Source: Triatoma infestans
Taxonomy: Eukaryota; Arthropoda; Insecta; Hemiptera; Reduviidae
Length of the DNA stretch: 64,000 bases
NCBI GenBank assembly: GCA_011037195.1
Contig: JAAEAF010000184.1
Coordinates: forward strand, 62,001 to 126,000
Reading direction: 5' to 3'
A program made the position numbers and the translations under genes. The notes beneath the pieces are model-generated. The model was not told the DNA's origin. It searched no databases and saw only the letters and a program-made list of their open reading frames with translations. Shown one piece after another: positions 44,355 through 56,416 of the stretch (positions are counted from its first letter, which is position 1; the number at the start of each line of letters is the position of its first letter).

Positions 44355-45470
44355 GAAGAAGAAAAAGTCTTTATTGATTATACCATATATACAGAAAAAA
44401 TTTAACATATACAAACTTTGCTAAATACCTGTTAAAAGACAGCAACTTGGCCTTACGGCCGTCAGTGGAGTCCATATATTGAACTATATTATATACATTA
44501 ACAAAACAATTTTACTTTAATTTGGTGAATAAAAATATGAAAAAATAATATAAAATAAAAATAATTAAAATTTTTCTTAACTAAATATTTAAAAGCAATA
44601 TTTACCAATCAATTAAACGTAAATTAAATAAAAACGCTTATATAATGAAAATTTAATACAGTATATTTATTCTACGAGTGAATGCCATCCTACAAAAATT
44701 AATTAGGGCATCCCAACTTCCACGTTCAGATAGTCCGCAACATCGCTTCCGGAAAGAACAGGCGACCCAAACCACCTCCGGCGAATTTCATCATACACAG
44801 GACAAACCGCCAGAAAATGGAACAGATCCTCCCCTTCCTCCCGGTCACACAACCTCACAGAATATCTGAACTTTTGAAGCTTTTGTAATTGAGGCCAAGT
44901 AGGTCACCTCTAATTTTGAAGATCCACCTAATATTAAAAAGAGACTGTTCATTATTTATATAAAACTTATCATTTAAATCATACTGAAGCATCTGATACC
45001 AGGGAGATACATTAGAATTTCTTATTTTCATCCGAACCTCGTTGTTGAATTCATTTTTTAAAGTTTCTTTAAGAATGCCAAAACTACTTCTCCATAACTC
45101 ACTGCTGTTACAATTTTCTATATTTAAGGTTACATTTATATTATAATTCTGGAGACAATTTCTAATTTCTTTAAACCAATACATATGATTAGTTATTACC
45201 TGAAGGGCCAAAATTTTAGGATACCTATTGTCTGGTAATTGTAATGTTTTCAATATATAATCAAGGTGCAATTTAAAAGTAAACAAAAAGATCGGTGGCA
45301 ACTTGGTTTCAAATTGAAATGCAGAAGATGTTGTATACATGGGGACTCTAAATAGCTTTTTAATAAAGAAATGTAGGAGCTTTTCCACTTCCTCGAATCT
45401 CTTCCACCCCCAATCCTGAGCAGCATAACATATACTTGATCTGCAAACGGAGTTGAAGATTTATATTTTT
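44355..45470 (-). pseudogene. Non-LTR retrotransposon RT C-terminus and zinc motif
   Basis: The minus strand encodes YAAQDWGWKRFEEVEKLLHFF then KLFRVPMYTTSSAFQFET, continuing for 177 open codons to GDLLGLNYKSF. This is the (CYaaqvWG....vEkLq..FiKk.l.lP..TP.y...lE) pattern after the RT palm in insect R1/Jockey-type elements without RNase H. Past a stop, EGEDLFHFL-like residues near 44840 continue the terminal zinc knuckle in decayed form. The 3' UTR probably runs to about 44355. Head-to-head with the ORF1 fragment at 45476. Confidence 0.75.
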
Positions 45471-45475
45471 GCAGT

Positions 45476-46085
45476 ATAGGGTATGTTTTTATTTTCTATA
45501 GAAAAGGTAAGTATACTGAAGATAATAATAAGGATATTAATGATATTAATATTAATAATAACGATGTTAATATTAGTTATAATAATAATAATGATATATC
45601 TGGGAAAGGCCACAAGAGATCGCTGACTCGCAAAAATACAAGTCTGGCCAAGCGCGCGGTGAAGGTGGTGAATAACGAGGATAGTAAAGCGAATATTCAG
45701 GATACTACTACTGATAATAACAGTAATAATGATAAAATTAATAAGGAAGTATCTATGGAAACAGGTGGTGTGAAATTGTTGGGTTTGCCTGCGGACATAG
45801 GTCCTACATTCTATATGTAGAAGGTAGGGACGGTAATGTGGGCAATATCCATCGAGTGGCATTCGGTAAATGGAAACATACAGAGGACAACCTCTATTAA
45901 TTGATATAGTTGATATCAGAGCTGTGGGGAAACACCGAATGAAAATCATAACAGAAACACCTAAAACGGCTGACTATCTAATTAACCACCAATGATGTAG
46001 AAAAACGAAACTTGAGGGCTTAGTTCCAGAATATCGAAGGGAATCATTAGAAGTGTTATTAACACAAAGTCAGTATTTAAAACGT
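45476..46085 (+). pseudogene. Non-LTR ORF1 fragment
   Basis: The plus frame is open from about 45476 to 45817 with an Asn/Asp-rich start (NNKDINDININNDVN), a basic patch (GHKRSLTRKNTSLAKRAVK) and GGVKLLGLPADIGPTFY. After a stop, shifted frames give VEGRDGNVGNIHRVAFGKW, KTADYLIN and YIPEYRK-like residues, as in the RNA-binding ORF1 proteins of Jockey-group elements. No ATG marks the start. Confidence 0.6.
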
Positions 46086-46142
46086 CGAAAATACTGGTTA
46101 TATTGTTGTGTGAATATTTCCATTGTATAAAAAAAAAAAAAA

Positions 46143-47487
46143 TCTGGTGTGAAACACTCACACAACTTTCTCTTACTCCACTTTTCAAAATTGTAATTTA
46201 TTGACAATCTTTATACGAAATTTAATGAAATTCGTCTGTGTTTTCATGGAGAAAATCATAAAAACTAAAAACTGTTCAGTAAAAGCGCACTTCCGGTTTA
46301 CTAATTTTCTTAAAACTCGGAAATTTGGAAATCTATTTATTTCTAATTAATTTTGTCTAGATTATACAATTTTACAATCACCTAAGATTAAGAGGAAAAC
46401 ATAACCCTACCCCCATACTCCCAAAGCCACCTTAAATAAGTTTACTAGGAGAAATATTTCAAATTAAAAGTTGTAGCTCTTTATATCTGTAGTTCGTGAA
46501 ACGTTATTGGTGTGATGTGTTGTAGTGTAGTGGTAGCTTGTGGCGTGAGCGGTTTTGTAAAGGGGCTTGTGATTATATATGTTTAAGAGAGAAGTATTAG
46601 TAATAATCAAGAGAGCACCATTGTTTTTAAAATAAATATATTATTCTCTAAGCAAATTTAAGTACTTTACAATATCACAACTATATCTTAATAAATCAGA
46701 TGTTTATCTAGAATAAAGGCAAATCACTATCACTGGCACTGAGTTTAAGAGAGCGATTCCTGAAGCAAGTGTTCTGGCTTGAATGTCTGTTCAGACTGTC
46801 TTGAAGGAATGTCTTCTCTTCATAGTTCAAATCCTTTCAAATAATGCTGGTATGTCTGGAGGGAGTTTTATTGTTTTACCAACGTTGAAGTCATTTTAGA
46901 AAAATACAGAACATTGAAAAATATTTCTCACTAAAAAGGCAATTCTGGTCATCTCTTTTTTTAAACTCGGAATTGAAACAACATATTTAATTTTAATTAA
47001 TATTATTTAGATGAAAGAATTGTCTATTAAACTGAAATAGCACTTTAGAGGATAACCTAACCTCACCCCTCCCTAAGAAGGGCCCTTAAATGCACTTTCC
47101 CGGAGAAAAGTTTCAAATAAAAATTATAACCATTGTATGTATAATTGATATACCAAGTTTAAAGAAAATCATTGGAGCCATTTTTGAGAAAATCGCAAAA
47201 AAAAAATGAAAAAAAAAACATTCAGTAAAGTGGTACTTCCGGTTGAGAAATTTTGACAGATAACGTACTGTCGGATGCCATGATGATACCCAAACGGAAT
47301 ATCAAGTTTGAACTTTCTACGGTTTTTCGTTTTTGAGCTATGCTGTTCACATACACACACAGACCATTTGCTAAAAACCACATTTTTGGACTCAGAGGAC
47401 CTCAAAATGGATATTTCCGGTGAAAACTCGATATAGAAAATTTGACACGATTACAATACTTCCTCTTACTAGAAGTAAGAGAATGTA
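46143..47487 (-). mobile_element. Family H repeat split by an LTR
   Basis: Left part 46143-46496 (TCTGGTGTGAAACACTCACAC start) and right part about 46952-47487 (ends CTCTTACTAGAAGTAAGAG). The gap between is filled by LTR copy 2. The (CA)n is reduced to ACACACACAGACC. Confidence 0.8.
46497..46951 (-). repeat. Solo LTR (family L, copy 2) inside family H
   Basis: Starts TGAAACGTTATTGGTGTG and matches copy 1 through AGAGAGCACCATTGTTTTTA. The right edge CTGGTCA is inferred from the TG/CA rule. No target duplication was recognised. Confidence 0.7.
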
Positions 47488-47489
47488 AA

Positions 47490-48149
47490 AAGTTTTTTTA
47501 TTTAAAAGAAAAATTCATATCATTTTTTTTAATCTAATCAATGTAAATTATTTAAAACCAGAATATGATAAAAATAAACTAATCAAATTTATCAAAAATA
47601 TCTTCTTTTTTTTTTTTTTTTTTTTTTTTTTGGAAAGATAAAATAGTTTTTACTCCAAATGTTTTACAAAATCTTTTTACATATAAATGCGGCCATGGAT
47701 GGGTTCGGCCAGGAATGGAATGTAACCTGGAAATTGGTGGGAAAAGCATATACAAGGACTAGGAGAGATCTGCGGGGACGGCGGGGGCTCACCCTTGCCT
47801 AAGATCAATACCAAACCCCCCCCCCAGATACTAAACTAAGATAATCCTGAACAAATTCAATTTTGCCTTTCTATATTTCAACGGTAATACCATTTTTTTA
47901 TCTATCTCAGTAAATAATAAGTTCTCTATTCTTTTTCCCCACTGCCCCTTCCCTATCTTAAATATAAATGAATAGAAATCTTTTATTTTTTATTTTTTTG
48001 TTTTCTTTCAAAGCACAAAATATTACATTGGTTATAACAATTTATTTATATATATATTTGGAGAGGCCGTATTTTCCCAATGAATATTACAAAAGTTTTA
48101 TCTAAATATCTTATTTTTTTTTTAAATATTTTATAAAACAAAAAAAAAT
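47490..48149. other. Unassigned stretch with a poly-T run
   Basis: A run of 26 T is at 47606-47631. A GC-richer patch at 47680-47830 contains a C-run at 47816-47825. No gene recognised. Confidence 0.5.
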
Positions 48150-48625
48150 GAGCTGTCATACATCCACACAACTTTCTCTTACACTTTTTCGCACCACTTT
48201 CTCTTAACAAATTTTGTTTAAATTTGGAATGTTTCTAAATTGAACTGGCTTAAATAGATTTGTAAGCTGAGACAAGTTAAACAAAAAACAACACTCGAGG
48301 GAGCTGACATTTCTTTCCAGCTTCTTCAGTACCCGCTAAAATCTTCTTACATAGCAATATGTTTCAAACAAAAGTAAAAGATCAATCTATATGGCTTTTT
48401 TAAAAATTCATTTTTTTTTTTTTGCGAAAACTGCAAAAACTAAAAAACAAAAAGAAAAAAGAAAAGCATATAAAGTCCGACTTCCACTTGACCGACTTTT
48501 GACCAAAATCTTATCAACGGATACTCGGGTGGAACTTAAATGAAATTTCAAGAAAACTTAATATTTCTGGTGAATACTTAATTATGAAAATTTGATATAA
48601 TCGCAAGTACATCCACTTAACAACA
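48150..48625 (-). mobile_element. Family H repeat, highly degenerate copy
   Basis: CACACAACTTTCTCTTACAC at the left, then CCGACTTCCACTTGACCGAC, and ATTTCTGGTGAATACTTAATT with AATTTGATATAATCGCAAGT at the right follow the family order. Confidence 0.55.
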
Positions 48626-48709
48626 ATAAATGAAGACAAAAGTATAAATAAATTTCACTTTATTATTATATATAATCATCATTTATTAAGTATATCGTGC
48701 CTTTTAATT

Positions 48710-49855
48710 ATGGGGGCTTTTAAAAGTGTTCCGAAAGCTGCATTAGAGGTGCTGCCGGGGTTGGCACTGTTGCAGCTGCTTGGTTACACAGATTGCGCAA
48801 CAATGGTCTTTGTAGGCAGAGGGGCTCCTTAGCCAAGCATCTGGACATACTGCTAAAGGTCAATCCGGGCCCGGTGTTAAGCATATGTTCAGAACAGCAT
48901 TTGTCCAATATATAACTTCAGGTTCCATTTCGGGCGTTCCAAGGTCTAGGGCGGAATGGGCCAAGAGGTGGGAAAAACGCTACCGAACAGGACCTTTCTG
49001 GTTTAATGATGGGTCTAGGATGGAGTGCGGTACTGGTGCAGGAGTATGTGGAATGGGCCCATAGGTACGTATTGATAGATCGCTGGGCAGATATTCCACA
49101 ATATTCCAGGCTGATGTATTTGCCATTAAGGTCTGTGCCGAGGAGAACCTGCGTAGAGCCCCATCAGGCTGCATTGATAGCCCTAGAAGCTTACAGAACT
49201 ACCTCATTCCTAGGGAAGGAATGTCGAGAGCCATTGTCGAAACTCTTCAGGCACAACAAGGTACAGCTGATATGGGTGCCTGGACACTTAGGGATTGAGC
49301 GTAATGAGATGGCTGATCAATGGCAAATACTCCGTTCATTGGTGCAGAGCCTGTCCTGAGGAGCGATTCGTTCGGCGATTAGAGAGTGGATTCACGGTAA
49401 GCATGAAGAGCACTGGCGGGGGAGCCCAAGTGCCACACACAGCAAAAGAATGATGACGCAAAAGGACCCAAATGACCCTTAGTCTGAATAGGAGCCACAC
49501 TTCTCTGGTGACGGGACTATTCACGCAGCATGGCAGGTTCAGAAAGCATCTGCAAAAGGTAGGGCTTATCAGCGTAGAACCCTTGTGCAGATTATTCAGG
49601 AGGAAAAGGAAACGGCCCGCCACTTGCTACTTGATTGCGTAGCAATAACTAAATTAAGATATGAGACCTTTGGTACTATGCGACTTGAGGAGATGGTAGC
49701 TCAAAAAGATCTGGTGTGAAAGTCCTCAAACTCCTTAGAGAGGGAGGGTTCAACTACTAGAGTTATCGGGGATGGCACAATAAGTCTCTGTTGGCTGCAG
49801 TGCCCGGGTATAGCCGATCCATGATTGGCAATAACAATAATAAAGTATACCACAG
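48710..49855 (+). pseudogene. Non-LTR retrotransposon: RT-RNase H-CCHC region (subfamily E, copy 2), heavily decayed
   Basis: VPKAALEVLPGLALLQLL (48730-48780) corresponds to PTAALEILLGLPPLL of the copy at 11400. The RNase H zone around 49150-49320 gives ALEAYRTTSFL, VQLIWVPGHLGIERNEMADQ (motif intact) in one frame. HTSLVTGLFTQHGRFRKHLQ follows at 49495. More than ten stops and frameshifts occur. It ends CAATAACAATAATAAAG. Same family as 25125-25849. Confidence 0.75.
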
Positions 49856-49865
49856 CTATAGGTTA

Positions 49866-50192
49866 TTATTATTATTTGTCTGTGGAGGGGAGGACCAAAT
49901 CCTATGCTACCAAAGCCCCACTAGGCCCATATAGTTACCCCAAGAAAAACAACAAAAAAACCGGGTCTAGAACAAATATTCAAACCCGGTTCTAATAAAT
50001 CTAAAATTCACCGCAGTCCGAACAAATCGGACAATAATCTTAAAGGGAAATAGCCTATGCGAAACATCCTGTTTCCGAACAAACCTAATTTCCTCACCTG
50101 TCATAAGATGGACAGACTCTACAAAAGGGATCCCCGGCAGGTGCCCCATGACGATGAGGTGTCTCCTTAAACCATAATGCCCTGCAAGGGAT
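49866..50192 (-). pseudogene. Non-LTR retrotransposon 3' end, part 1 (interrupted by P5)
   Basis: The minus strand begins HYGLRRHLIVMGHLPGIPF, resembling the GHynLr.HL..mG domain after RNase H, but the Cys pair is lost. The frame then continues to a stop at 49967. The 3' UTR ends GGTCCTCCCCTCCACAG plus (AAT)n at 49866-49876. Confidence 0.55.
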
Positions 50193-50451
50193 ATTGTGAT
50201 TGGTTCCGCAGAGATGGAAAGTATCCTAGATATTTTCCGTCATAGCCTGCTTCTTTTTGTGGTCATCGGCCTGTTTCGGGCATAGAGCAATAATTGTAAT
50301 TGATACATTCAATTTTTTCTGTGTAAATTTGCTCAGTCCAAATCAACGTTATCACACTGTTTGACAAAAAACATCCTGATGATGGGCGAAAGTCCGAAAC
50401 CGGGTCAATAGCCACAAAAAGAAGCAGGCTATCACGGAAAATATCTCTGAT
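50193..50451 (+). mobile_element. Penelope-like palindromic element (family P), copy 5
   Basis: Tail ATTGTGATTGGTTCCGCAG, left arm CTGTTTCGGGC (centre shortened), right arm CATCCTGATGATGGGCG ... CGAAACCGGGTC ... TATCTCTGA. Target duplication CCTGCAAGGGAT (50181-50192) versus CCTGTAAGGGAT (50452-50463), 12 bp with one mismatch. It splits a non-LTR 3' end. Confidence 0.85.
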
Positions 50452-50463
50452 CCTGTAAGGGAT

Positions 50464-50570
50464 CCAACTAGATGCCTAAGAGAGTTGTCTCACTAATAGT
50501 CCTGTCCGGATCTCCATTGAGCACATTAGACTTCCGACAACCCACTGTGCTCATCCACTTATAGGTTCCA
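50464..50570 (-). pseudogene. Non-LTR 3' end, part 2 beyond P5
   Basis: GC-normal sequence (CCAACTAGATGCCTAAGAG ...) continues the host element after the right duplicate. No motif is recognisable by itself. Confidence 0.4.
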
Positions 50571-50959
50571 TATATATAAAAAAATAATTTCTTTTTTCTT
50601 AGAAAAAATTCTTTAACTTAAAACTTTATTAGACCTTACAACATTCATAAATGAGATTACTATAAGCAATTGTGGTGATAGTTTAGATATAATGCTGGAG
50701 AATTTAAGATCGCCTTTCTCCATCACTAGCAAAATGGACTAGGAATAAAATGAATTGGAATAAAAAAGAGCGTTCGACTGAAAATCTACAATCAGCCTTA
50801 ATCGTGCCTTAAACAAGTATTAATCAAGTATGCAACAAGCCAACAATAAACATCTATAAGTTATTAGTTTTAGTTATTAGTTAACATTAGTAAGTTATTA
50901 TTAGTATTAGTTAGTGTTCAACTTAACAACTCATTCGTCATTCTAAGTCTTCTAGTACT
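50571..50959. other. Unassigned stretch
   Basis: Short TTAGTTATTAG-type repeats at 50862-50910; no gene. Confidence 0.45.
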
Positions 50960-51702
50960 TGTAATGTGATGACAAGAAGGAAAAGATATAATTTTTAAAT
51001 TATAACTAGTGGTGCCAGCCAGCCGCTATCATGCAGGTCAAGAGCCGCGGCAAACAAAAACCCTTTCAAACAAGGGTCAGTGCACGGTCAAAGGAATCCC
51101 GCCAAAGACACACCGCCAAAACCCTTTCAACAAGGGTCATTATACGGTCAGTATACAGAAACCACCTGGCCGATATACAAGGGTCAACAAACACTCAAAA
51201 TACCACCTGGCTACAGTCTTTTGATATCCGCCACCATCTGTCGCCAAACTGGTCACCGACCTATTCAAGACCCAGGGTCTACACACGGCAAGAGATGTTT
51301 TAGTGTGACTCGTAATTACACCCCTGTCAATGTGTGAATAATGCCAATATAAACGTCTCTCCACCGGAGGAGGGGATCAGTATATCATCAGTATTTTATC
51401 AGGGTTTCATGAGGATTCTACCAGTCATATACGACATCAGTCTACACATCAGTTCATACTTCGCGAGCGCGTCCCTATCTAAAGTTTTAAACATATATTT
51501 ATGTTCATCTTAGTTACCATTTAAATCATTTTAAATTAATTGTAGTTTTATCTTTTTCAAAAGTTTAATTTATTGTTAAAATATAGTCTATTTTTGTAAA
51601 TTAGTAGTTCATATTTCGAGTAACAACTCTCTAAAAATCTCTAACTAACTCCCAACCATTCGTCGCATCATAACCCTCTTCAAGACATCTGATTCCAATA
51701 CA
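50960..51702 (+). repeat. LTR (family M, copy C, diverged)
   Basis: TGTAATGTGATGACAAG start, ATAACTAGTGGTGCCAGCC, GGAGGAGGGGATCAGTATAT, CGCGAGCGCGTCCCTATC and a GATTCCAATACA end. Direct repeats of ACCCTTTCAA(C)AAGGGTCA at 51060-51080 and 51120-51140. The overlapping frames at 51009-51337 are by-products of the low stop density. Confidence 0.75.
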
Positions 51703-53547
51703 TGCTTCTCTAAAGTCTCCTAACAGTAGTAGAATTTTTGTAGCAGTTGCAGTAATATTAATAATTTGTAAAGGAAATTTCTTTTTCTTTCTGTGTGATC
51801 AACCGCATCACACAATTCATTTAAATTCAATCTATGGCACTTTAGAGGAATCTTGTCATCAATACTTTCACTCGGCCTACATCTGCAGGCTATCAAATAC
51901 ATTCGCAAGGCCGAACATGGATTTAGATAAGGATCTTATTTAATCAGGTTAAAATTCATATTTATCAATGAAACGAAATCTTCGTACAACTATGAATCTT
52001 TCGCAATTTTTGAGTGACGAGATAAGAACCATCTTGTTGAAGTGTTCAGTTGTTTTGGTAAATAAAAGAAACTCTTTTCAAGACAATGAAAATTTGGGAC
52101 TAGTCTATTTTTTCTCCTTTTACAAGCAAAAACAAAACAAAAAAAATATGCAGGATTGTAAAAAATTATCCGTACATTTGAAGCATTATGTTGGAATGAA
52201 TTTGAGAAAAATTAAATTGTCAAAATTGGCAATTGTAAAAAATACAATAAAATTAAAGTTAAAATTATTGAATTTGCGTAAATTTTCGATACTAAAATTA
52301 TGGGTCATTTTATTCACCTCTATCTTGAGATTGTTATGAAAAATAATAAAGCAAAAATATGTCACAAATCTCCTCCCCTCCAATTGTCATAGAACATTTT
52401 CAAATAAATCCTAGTCAGTCCAGCTTATTTATTGATCTTTTCACATTATTTATTGATCTTTAGTTAGTGTGGTCTAAAGGATAAGCCAACAACCAAATTT
52501 AAAGAAGCCTATTGCAATGTACGGTTTACATGCAAAAGCATGGTGCGCTTCTCAACTCGAAGATCTTTGTTTTTTTATCATTTATTTATCATCAAAACGA
52601 ATAAAGTTGTAAAGAAAGCAAAAAAAAACAACTAACGGGTAGACAAATACTCTGTTCTCTTTTTTACTGATAGAGAAATGAGAACGATTGCAATGGAAAT
52701 CTATTTGAGAACGATTGTCAATGGCCATCGGTATAAATAAAAGGCCTAGTAGAGCAATTGTAACATGTGGCGTTAAGGAAGTAAAAAAAAAAAAAAAATA
52801 TAAAATAAAATAAAAGGAGGAATGGGGATGGCCCTTTTCCGGTTAGTGATCGTGTAAGTGCGTGTATCCTCCAGTTTTCTCAAATGGGCTACTATTACAT
52901 ATTGTATTTTAACGTATGATAAGAAATGTTCTACACATTGCTTCCCATTTATACAGATATATCTGCAATTTACAGATATATCACTGCTGTCATATGTGTT
53001 CCATTATGTTTGCTTAGAAATAATTCTAAAAAAAATCTTAGCACCTTTGTTATATTTACATTTTATTATTTCAATGTCAACTCTATTTATATATTTCAGC
53101 GTGTATTCCAAGTATTGTTATTGTTATTGCAATCTATTAACAAATTTCCCATTAAAAAAACTAACTTAGAAACAATAAAGAAGTTTGTTAGTATTCATTG
53201 TATAATTACAATATTTATAGTACTAACAATAAGATACTTTGCACTGCAGAGCCTTTTTCCATGATATTCTCTTCTATTTTGTGATAATAATTTCAGGATT
53301 TCTCCAACCAAATACGATCAGCGATATTAGGATTTAGGACGTCCTAATAAACAGTATGAGATCTCAACTAACATAATGAAAATTCAGGTCGTTATACGAG
53401 ACTTCATTATTGCAGACTTAAGTGCAGAAAGACCAGAAGTCTCTAACTGCTGATTCATTGATCCCCTTCTAATTATCTTTTTTTTAGGACTGCATTCTTT
53501 ATATTACTTTCTTTTTTTTTTTATTTTAATTTTATTACTTAGAATTC
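51703..53547. other. AT-rich stretch, no gene supported
   Basis: Several frames (51968-52339, 52858-53264) are open but show AT-driven Lys/Asn or Phe/Ile/Tyr composition and no motif. The minus frame 51720-51908 (RPSESIDDKIPLKCHRLNL) reads more like protein and might be an exon, but I cannot place it. Confidence 0.35.
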
Positions 53548-53821
53548 TCAGAGTTTGTCTCGTGTTAGGCTGCTTCATTTTATGGACGTCGACTGGTTTC
53601 TGGCGTTCGCCCATCATCGGGATGTCTTCTTAAACAGTGTCATAACATAGACTTGTACAGAACAAAATCAGATTACACATTCTTTTATTGTACACAAACT
53701 AACCACATAGAATTATGAAAATAAAGGGACATAGAAAAAGGAAGTCGATGTCTACAAAATAAAGCTATCACGGAATAAAATCTCCAAATGTTTGCCAGCT
53801 CTGTGGGCTCAACCACAGCGA
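53548..53821 (-). mobile_element. Family P, degenerate copy 6
   Basis: TCAGAGTTTGTCTCGTG, GCGTTCGCCCATCATCGGG, then the right arm AAAGCTATCACGGAA and tail GCCAGCTCTGTGGGCTCAACC. The right hammerhead-like core is lost. Confidence 0.65.
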
Positions 53822-54051
53822 CTTAGATTGAAGATTAGCATCTTCAATTCCTTTCAAAGTTTTAAATTAAAAAAAATAAATGTTCCCTTATATGTATCCC
53901 CAGACTTGTTATCCATTACTGCTGTTCAGTGATTCACATAGAACCCCATCCGAATACTTTAATTGAAGACCCTATTCCCAGAACTAACACGTACCAGCCT
54001 GAGTTGCGGTTGAAGTGAAAATGGCTTCTAGCTCTAAAATAATGTACAATA

Positions 54052-54120
54052 ATAGGAGTGTCAAACTCACGGCTTGCATGCTGCATACGCCACCTGACGC
54101 AATTTTTTGTGACCCGCAAC
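54052..54120 (+). mobile_element. hAT-like terminal sequence, left
   Basis: GGAGTGTCAAACTCACGGC and GTGACCCGCAAC resemble the common insect hAT end CAGGGGTGTCAAACTC...GGCCCGC. The inward-facing partner may be at 56660-56746. Confidence 0.35.
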
Positions 54121-54132
54121 TCCTTCAAATAA

Positions 54133-54356
54133 TTGTTGTGGTTGGTTCCACAGAGCTGGAAAGCATCGGAGATATTTTCCGTGATTGCCTGGCTTCTTTT
54201 TGTGGTCATCGACGGGTTTCGGGCGTTTCCCCATCATCAGGATGCGTTTGTCCAAACATGTGATAACATAGACTTGCACAGAGCAAATTTAGTTTATATA
54301 TCGACCGAAACCGATCGATGACCAAAAAAAGAAGCATGCTATCACAGAAAATCTGA
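54133..54356 (+). mobile_element. Penelope-like palindromic element (family P), copy 7
   Basis: Tail TTGTTGTGGTTGGTTCC, left arm ATCGACGGGTTTCGGGCG, right arm CGAAACCGATCGATGACC, end AAATCTGA. Perfect 12-bp duplication TCCTTCAAATAA at 54121-54132 and 54357-54368. The right hammerhead-like core is deleted (only CGAAACCG remains). Confidence 0.9.
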
Positions 54357-54444
54357 TCCTTCAAATAAACAGAAAAATAATCACCATTAACCTAAAGATA
54401 TTTTTAATATGTTCAGAGCACTTATCTTCTACTTTTATTACTGT

Positions 54445-55288
54445 CTCTTACTCCTAACAACAGGAAGTAGTATTGGAATCGTGTCAAATTTTCGATATCG
54501 AGTTTTCACCGAAAATATCAGCTTTGAGGTCCTCTGAGTCAAAAAAAAGTGGTTTTTAGGAAATGGTGTGTCTATGTGTCTGTGTGTGTGTGTATACATA
54601 TGATGTATGTGTACAGCATAGCTCAAAAACGAAAAATTGTAGGAAGTTCAAACTCGATATTCCCTTTACGTATCACCATGGGATCCCACAGAAAGTCATC
54701 CGTCAAAATTCCTCAAAAATTGTTTATTGTTCCTCAAAATGTGGATTTTCTCAAAAATGGCTCCGATGATTTTCTTCAAACATGTTATATCGACTACACA
54801 TACAAAAATCTACAACTTTTATTCGAAACATTTCTCCGGAACAATCTCCGGGCACATTTGGGGGAGAAGTGGGGGTTAGGTTTCTCTCTAAAGTGCTATT
54901 TCGATTTACTATACAATTCTGCCATCTAAATAATATTAATTAGAATTAAATGTGTTGCTGAAATTCCGAGTTAGAAAAATATCGGATAACCCGGAAGTGC
55001 GTTTTTACTAAAATGCTTTTTTTTCCAGTTTACTAGTATTTTCTCGAAAACGGCTCCAACGATTTTCTCCAAAATTAATAGCAATACATAGATTGCCAAA
55101 ATTTTGAGTTTCAAGAAAATGAGTAAACCGGAAGTGTGTTTTCACTGAACAGTTTTTTCAGTTTTTTTGATTTGCTCCATAAAAACAGAGAAGATTTTCA
55201 TAAATTTCCTATATTAACTATAATATTTGTTAGTTAGAATTTTGTAAACTGCAATAAGAGAAAGTTGTGTGAGTGTTTCACATTTTTT
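54445..55288 (+). mobile_element. Family H repeat
   Basis: GTCTCTTACTCCTAACAAC start, CGATATCGAGTTTTCACCG, (GT)n at 54573-54592, about two internal units, and an end AATAAGAGAAAGTTGTGTGAG with TTTCACA. Confidence 0.75.
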
Positions 55289-55723
55289 AAATCGATATTT
55301 TACAGCGTAGAGTTAGTTGCAAATGTTTCTAACTTCCTAAATTTTAAATCACAAATGCAACATACATATATATAGCAGTTGGTTATGTTATTGTTACTAG
55401 TTATAATCTAATCTTTGCTTATAATTTATTCATAAAATTCGTTTCCATTATTCATGCTCTACACTGATTATAACATAACAATACAATGTTAAGTAGACTA
55501 TTTTTTGATTCCGAATTAATTTTCAATTTAATCATTAATTCTGTATATTAATCCGTTATTATTTACACATATATCATTTCTATTTATCTTTGAAATATCC
55601 CAATTTAATTTATGGTATGTTAGTTTAATGGAAAATACTTTATTTACTCATGTAATCTTACCAGTTAGAAAATATATTCCAGCTATGGAATTACATAAGT
55701 TTATGTAATTTACTGTTTTTAGT

Positions 55724-55760
55724 ACTGCTGAAGATTGCCTTATCGGCCGAAACGTTCAGT
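55724..55760 (+). ncRNA. Hammerhead-ribozyme-like motif
   Basis: Stem I strands ACTG (55724-55727) and CAGT (55757-55760) are complementary. Core CTGAAGA follows stem I, then a GCC...GGC stem II, then CGAAACGTT, with ACGT as a self-complementary short stem III before the T that would precede cleavage. This is the order of a type I hammerhead. One or two unpaired bases lie beside stem II. Activity is unproven. Confidence 0.5.
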
Positions 55761-55813
55761 TTTTTTTAGTGTTTAAAAACTAGGGAAAATTATCACTAAT
55801 ATGTTCTTAGTAT

Positions 55814-56416
55814 TGTAGTGGAATCGTTTATTGTGATTCCTGTGGTATGTAGTAGATGTCTTGAAGAGGGCGGAAGTTAGTTTAGAGATTTTTGGAAGTT
55901 AGTGCTCGAATTATTAACACTGAATTTGAACAATAATTTAAACGTGAGTAATGTTAACTATTAACAAGAAATACTTAGAATTAAAATAGGAGAAAAATAA
56001 CTAATAATTTAGAATGATTAAAATAAATGAACTAAGATGCACAACTAAGGAATAAAAACTATATAGGGACGCGAACTGCTGCTCGTATAATAATCTTGAA
56101 GACGGACTGAAGTGTAATCATATAATCATCCCCTCTTCCAATGGAGCGAAGTTTATATATTAGTGTTAGCAACACTCACACCAAGACATCTGTCCTTGTG
56201 TGCGACTTTGGTTAGTTTGGTGACCAGCGATTTAGGTCAGTGGCCAGCCTTAGCGGTGCTTGCTTTGATGTAAAGCATCGACCCTTGGTTTTGTTTGTTT
56301 GGCCGCGGCCTTGTCTTGAAGGACAGCAGCCGGCTAGGCCACTAGTTATAAATTATTCTTTCTTTGTTATGTGTTGTGAAGATTTGACATTGCTATGACC
56401 CTGCCATATCATTACA
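55814..56416 (-). repeat. Solo LTR (family M, copy D)
   Basis: The plus strand reads TGTAGTGGAATCG ... CATTACA. A 4-bp target duplication GTAT (55810-55813, 56417-56420) flanks it. It matches copies A and B with a different GC-rich middle (GGCCGCGGCCTTG). Confidence 0.88.

Noticed and set aside
52858..53264. Two overlapping hydrophobic frames of over 100 codons
   Set aside because: Composition is Phe/Ile/Tyr driven by AT-rich DNA, with no motif, and overlapping in two frames; likely chance.
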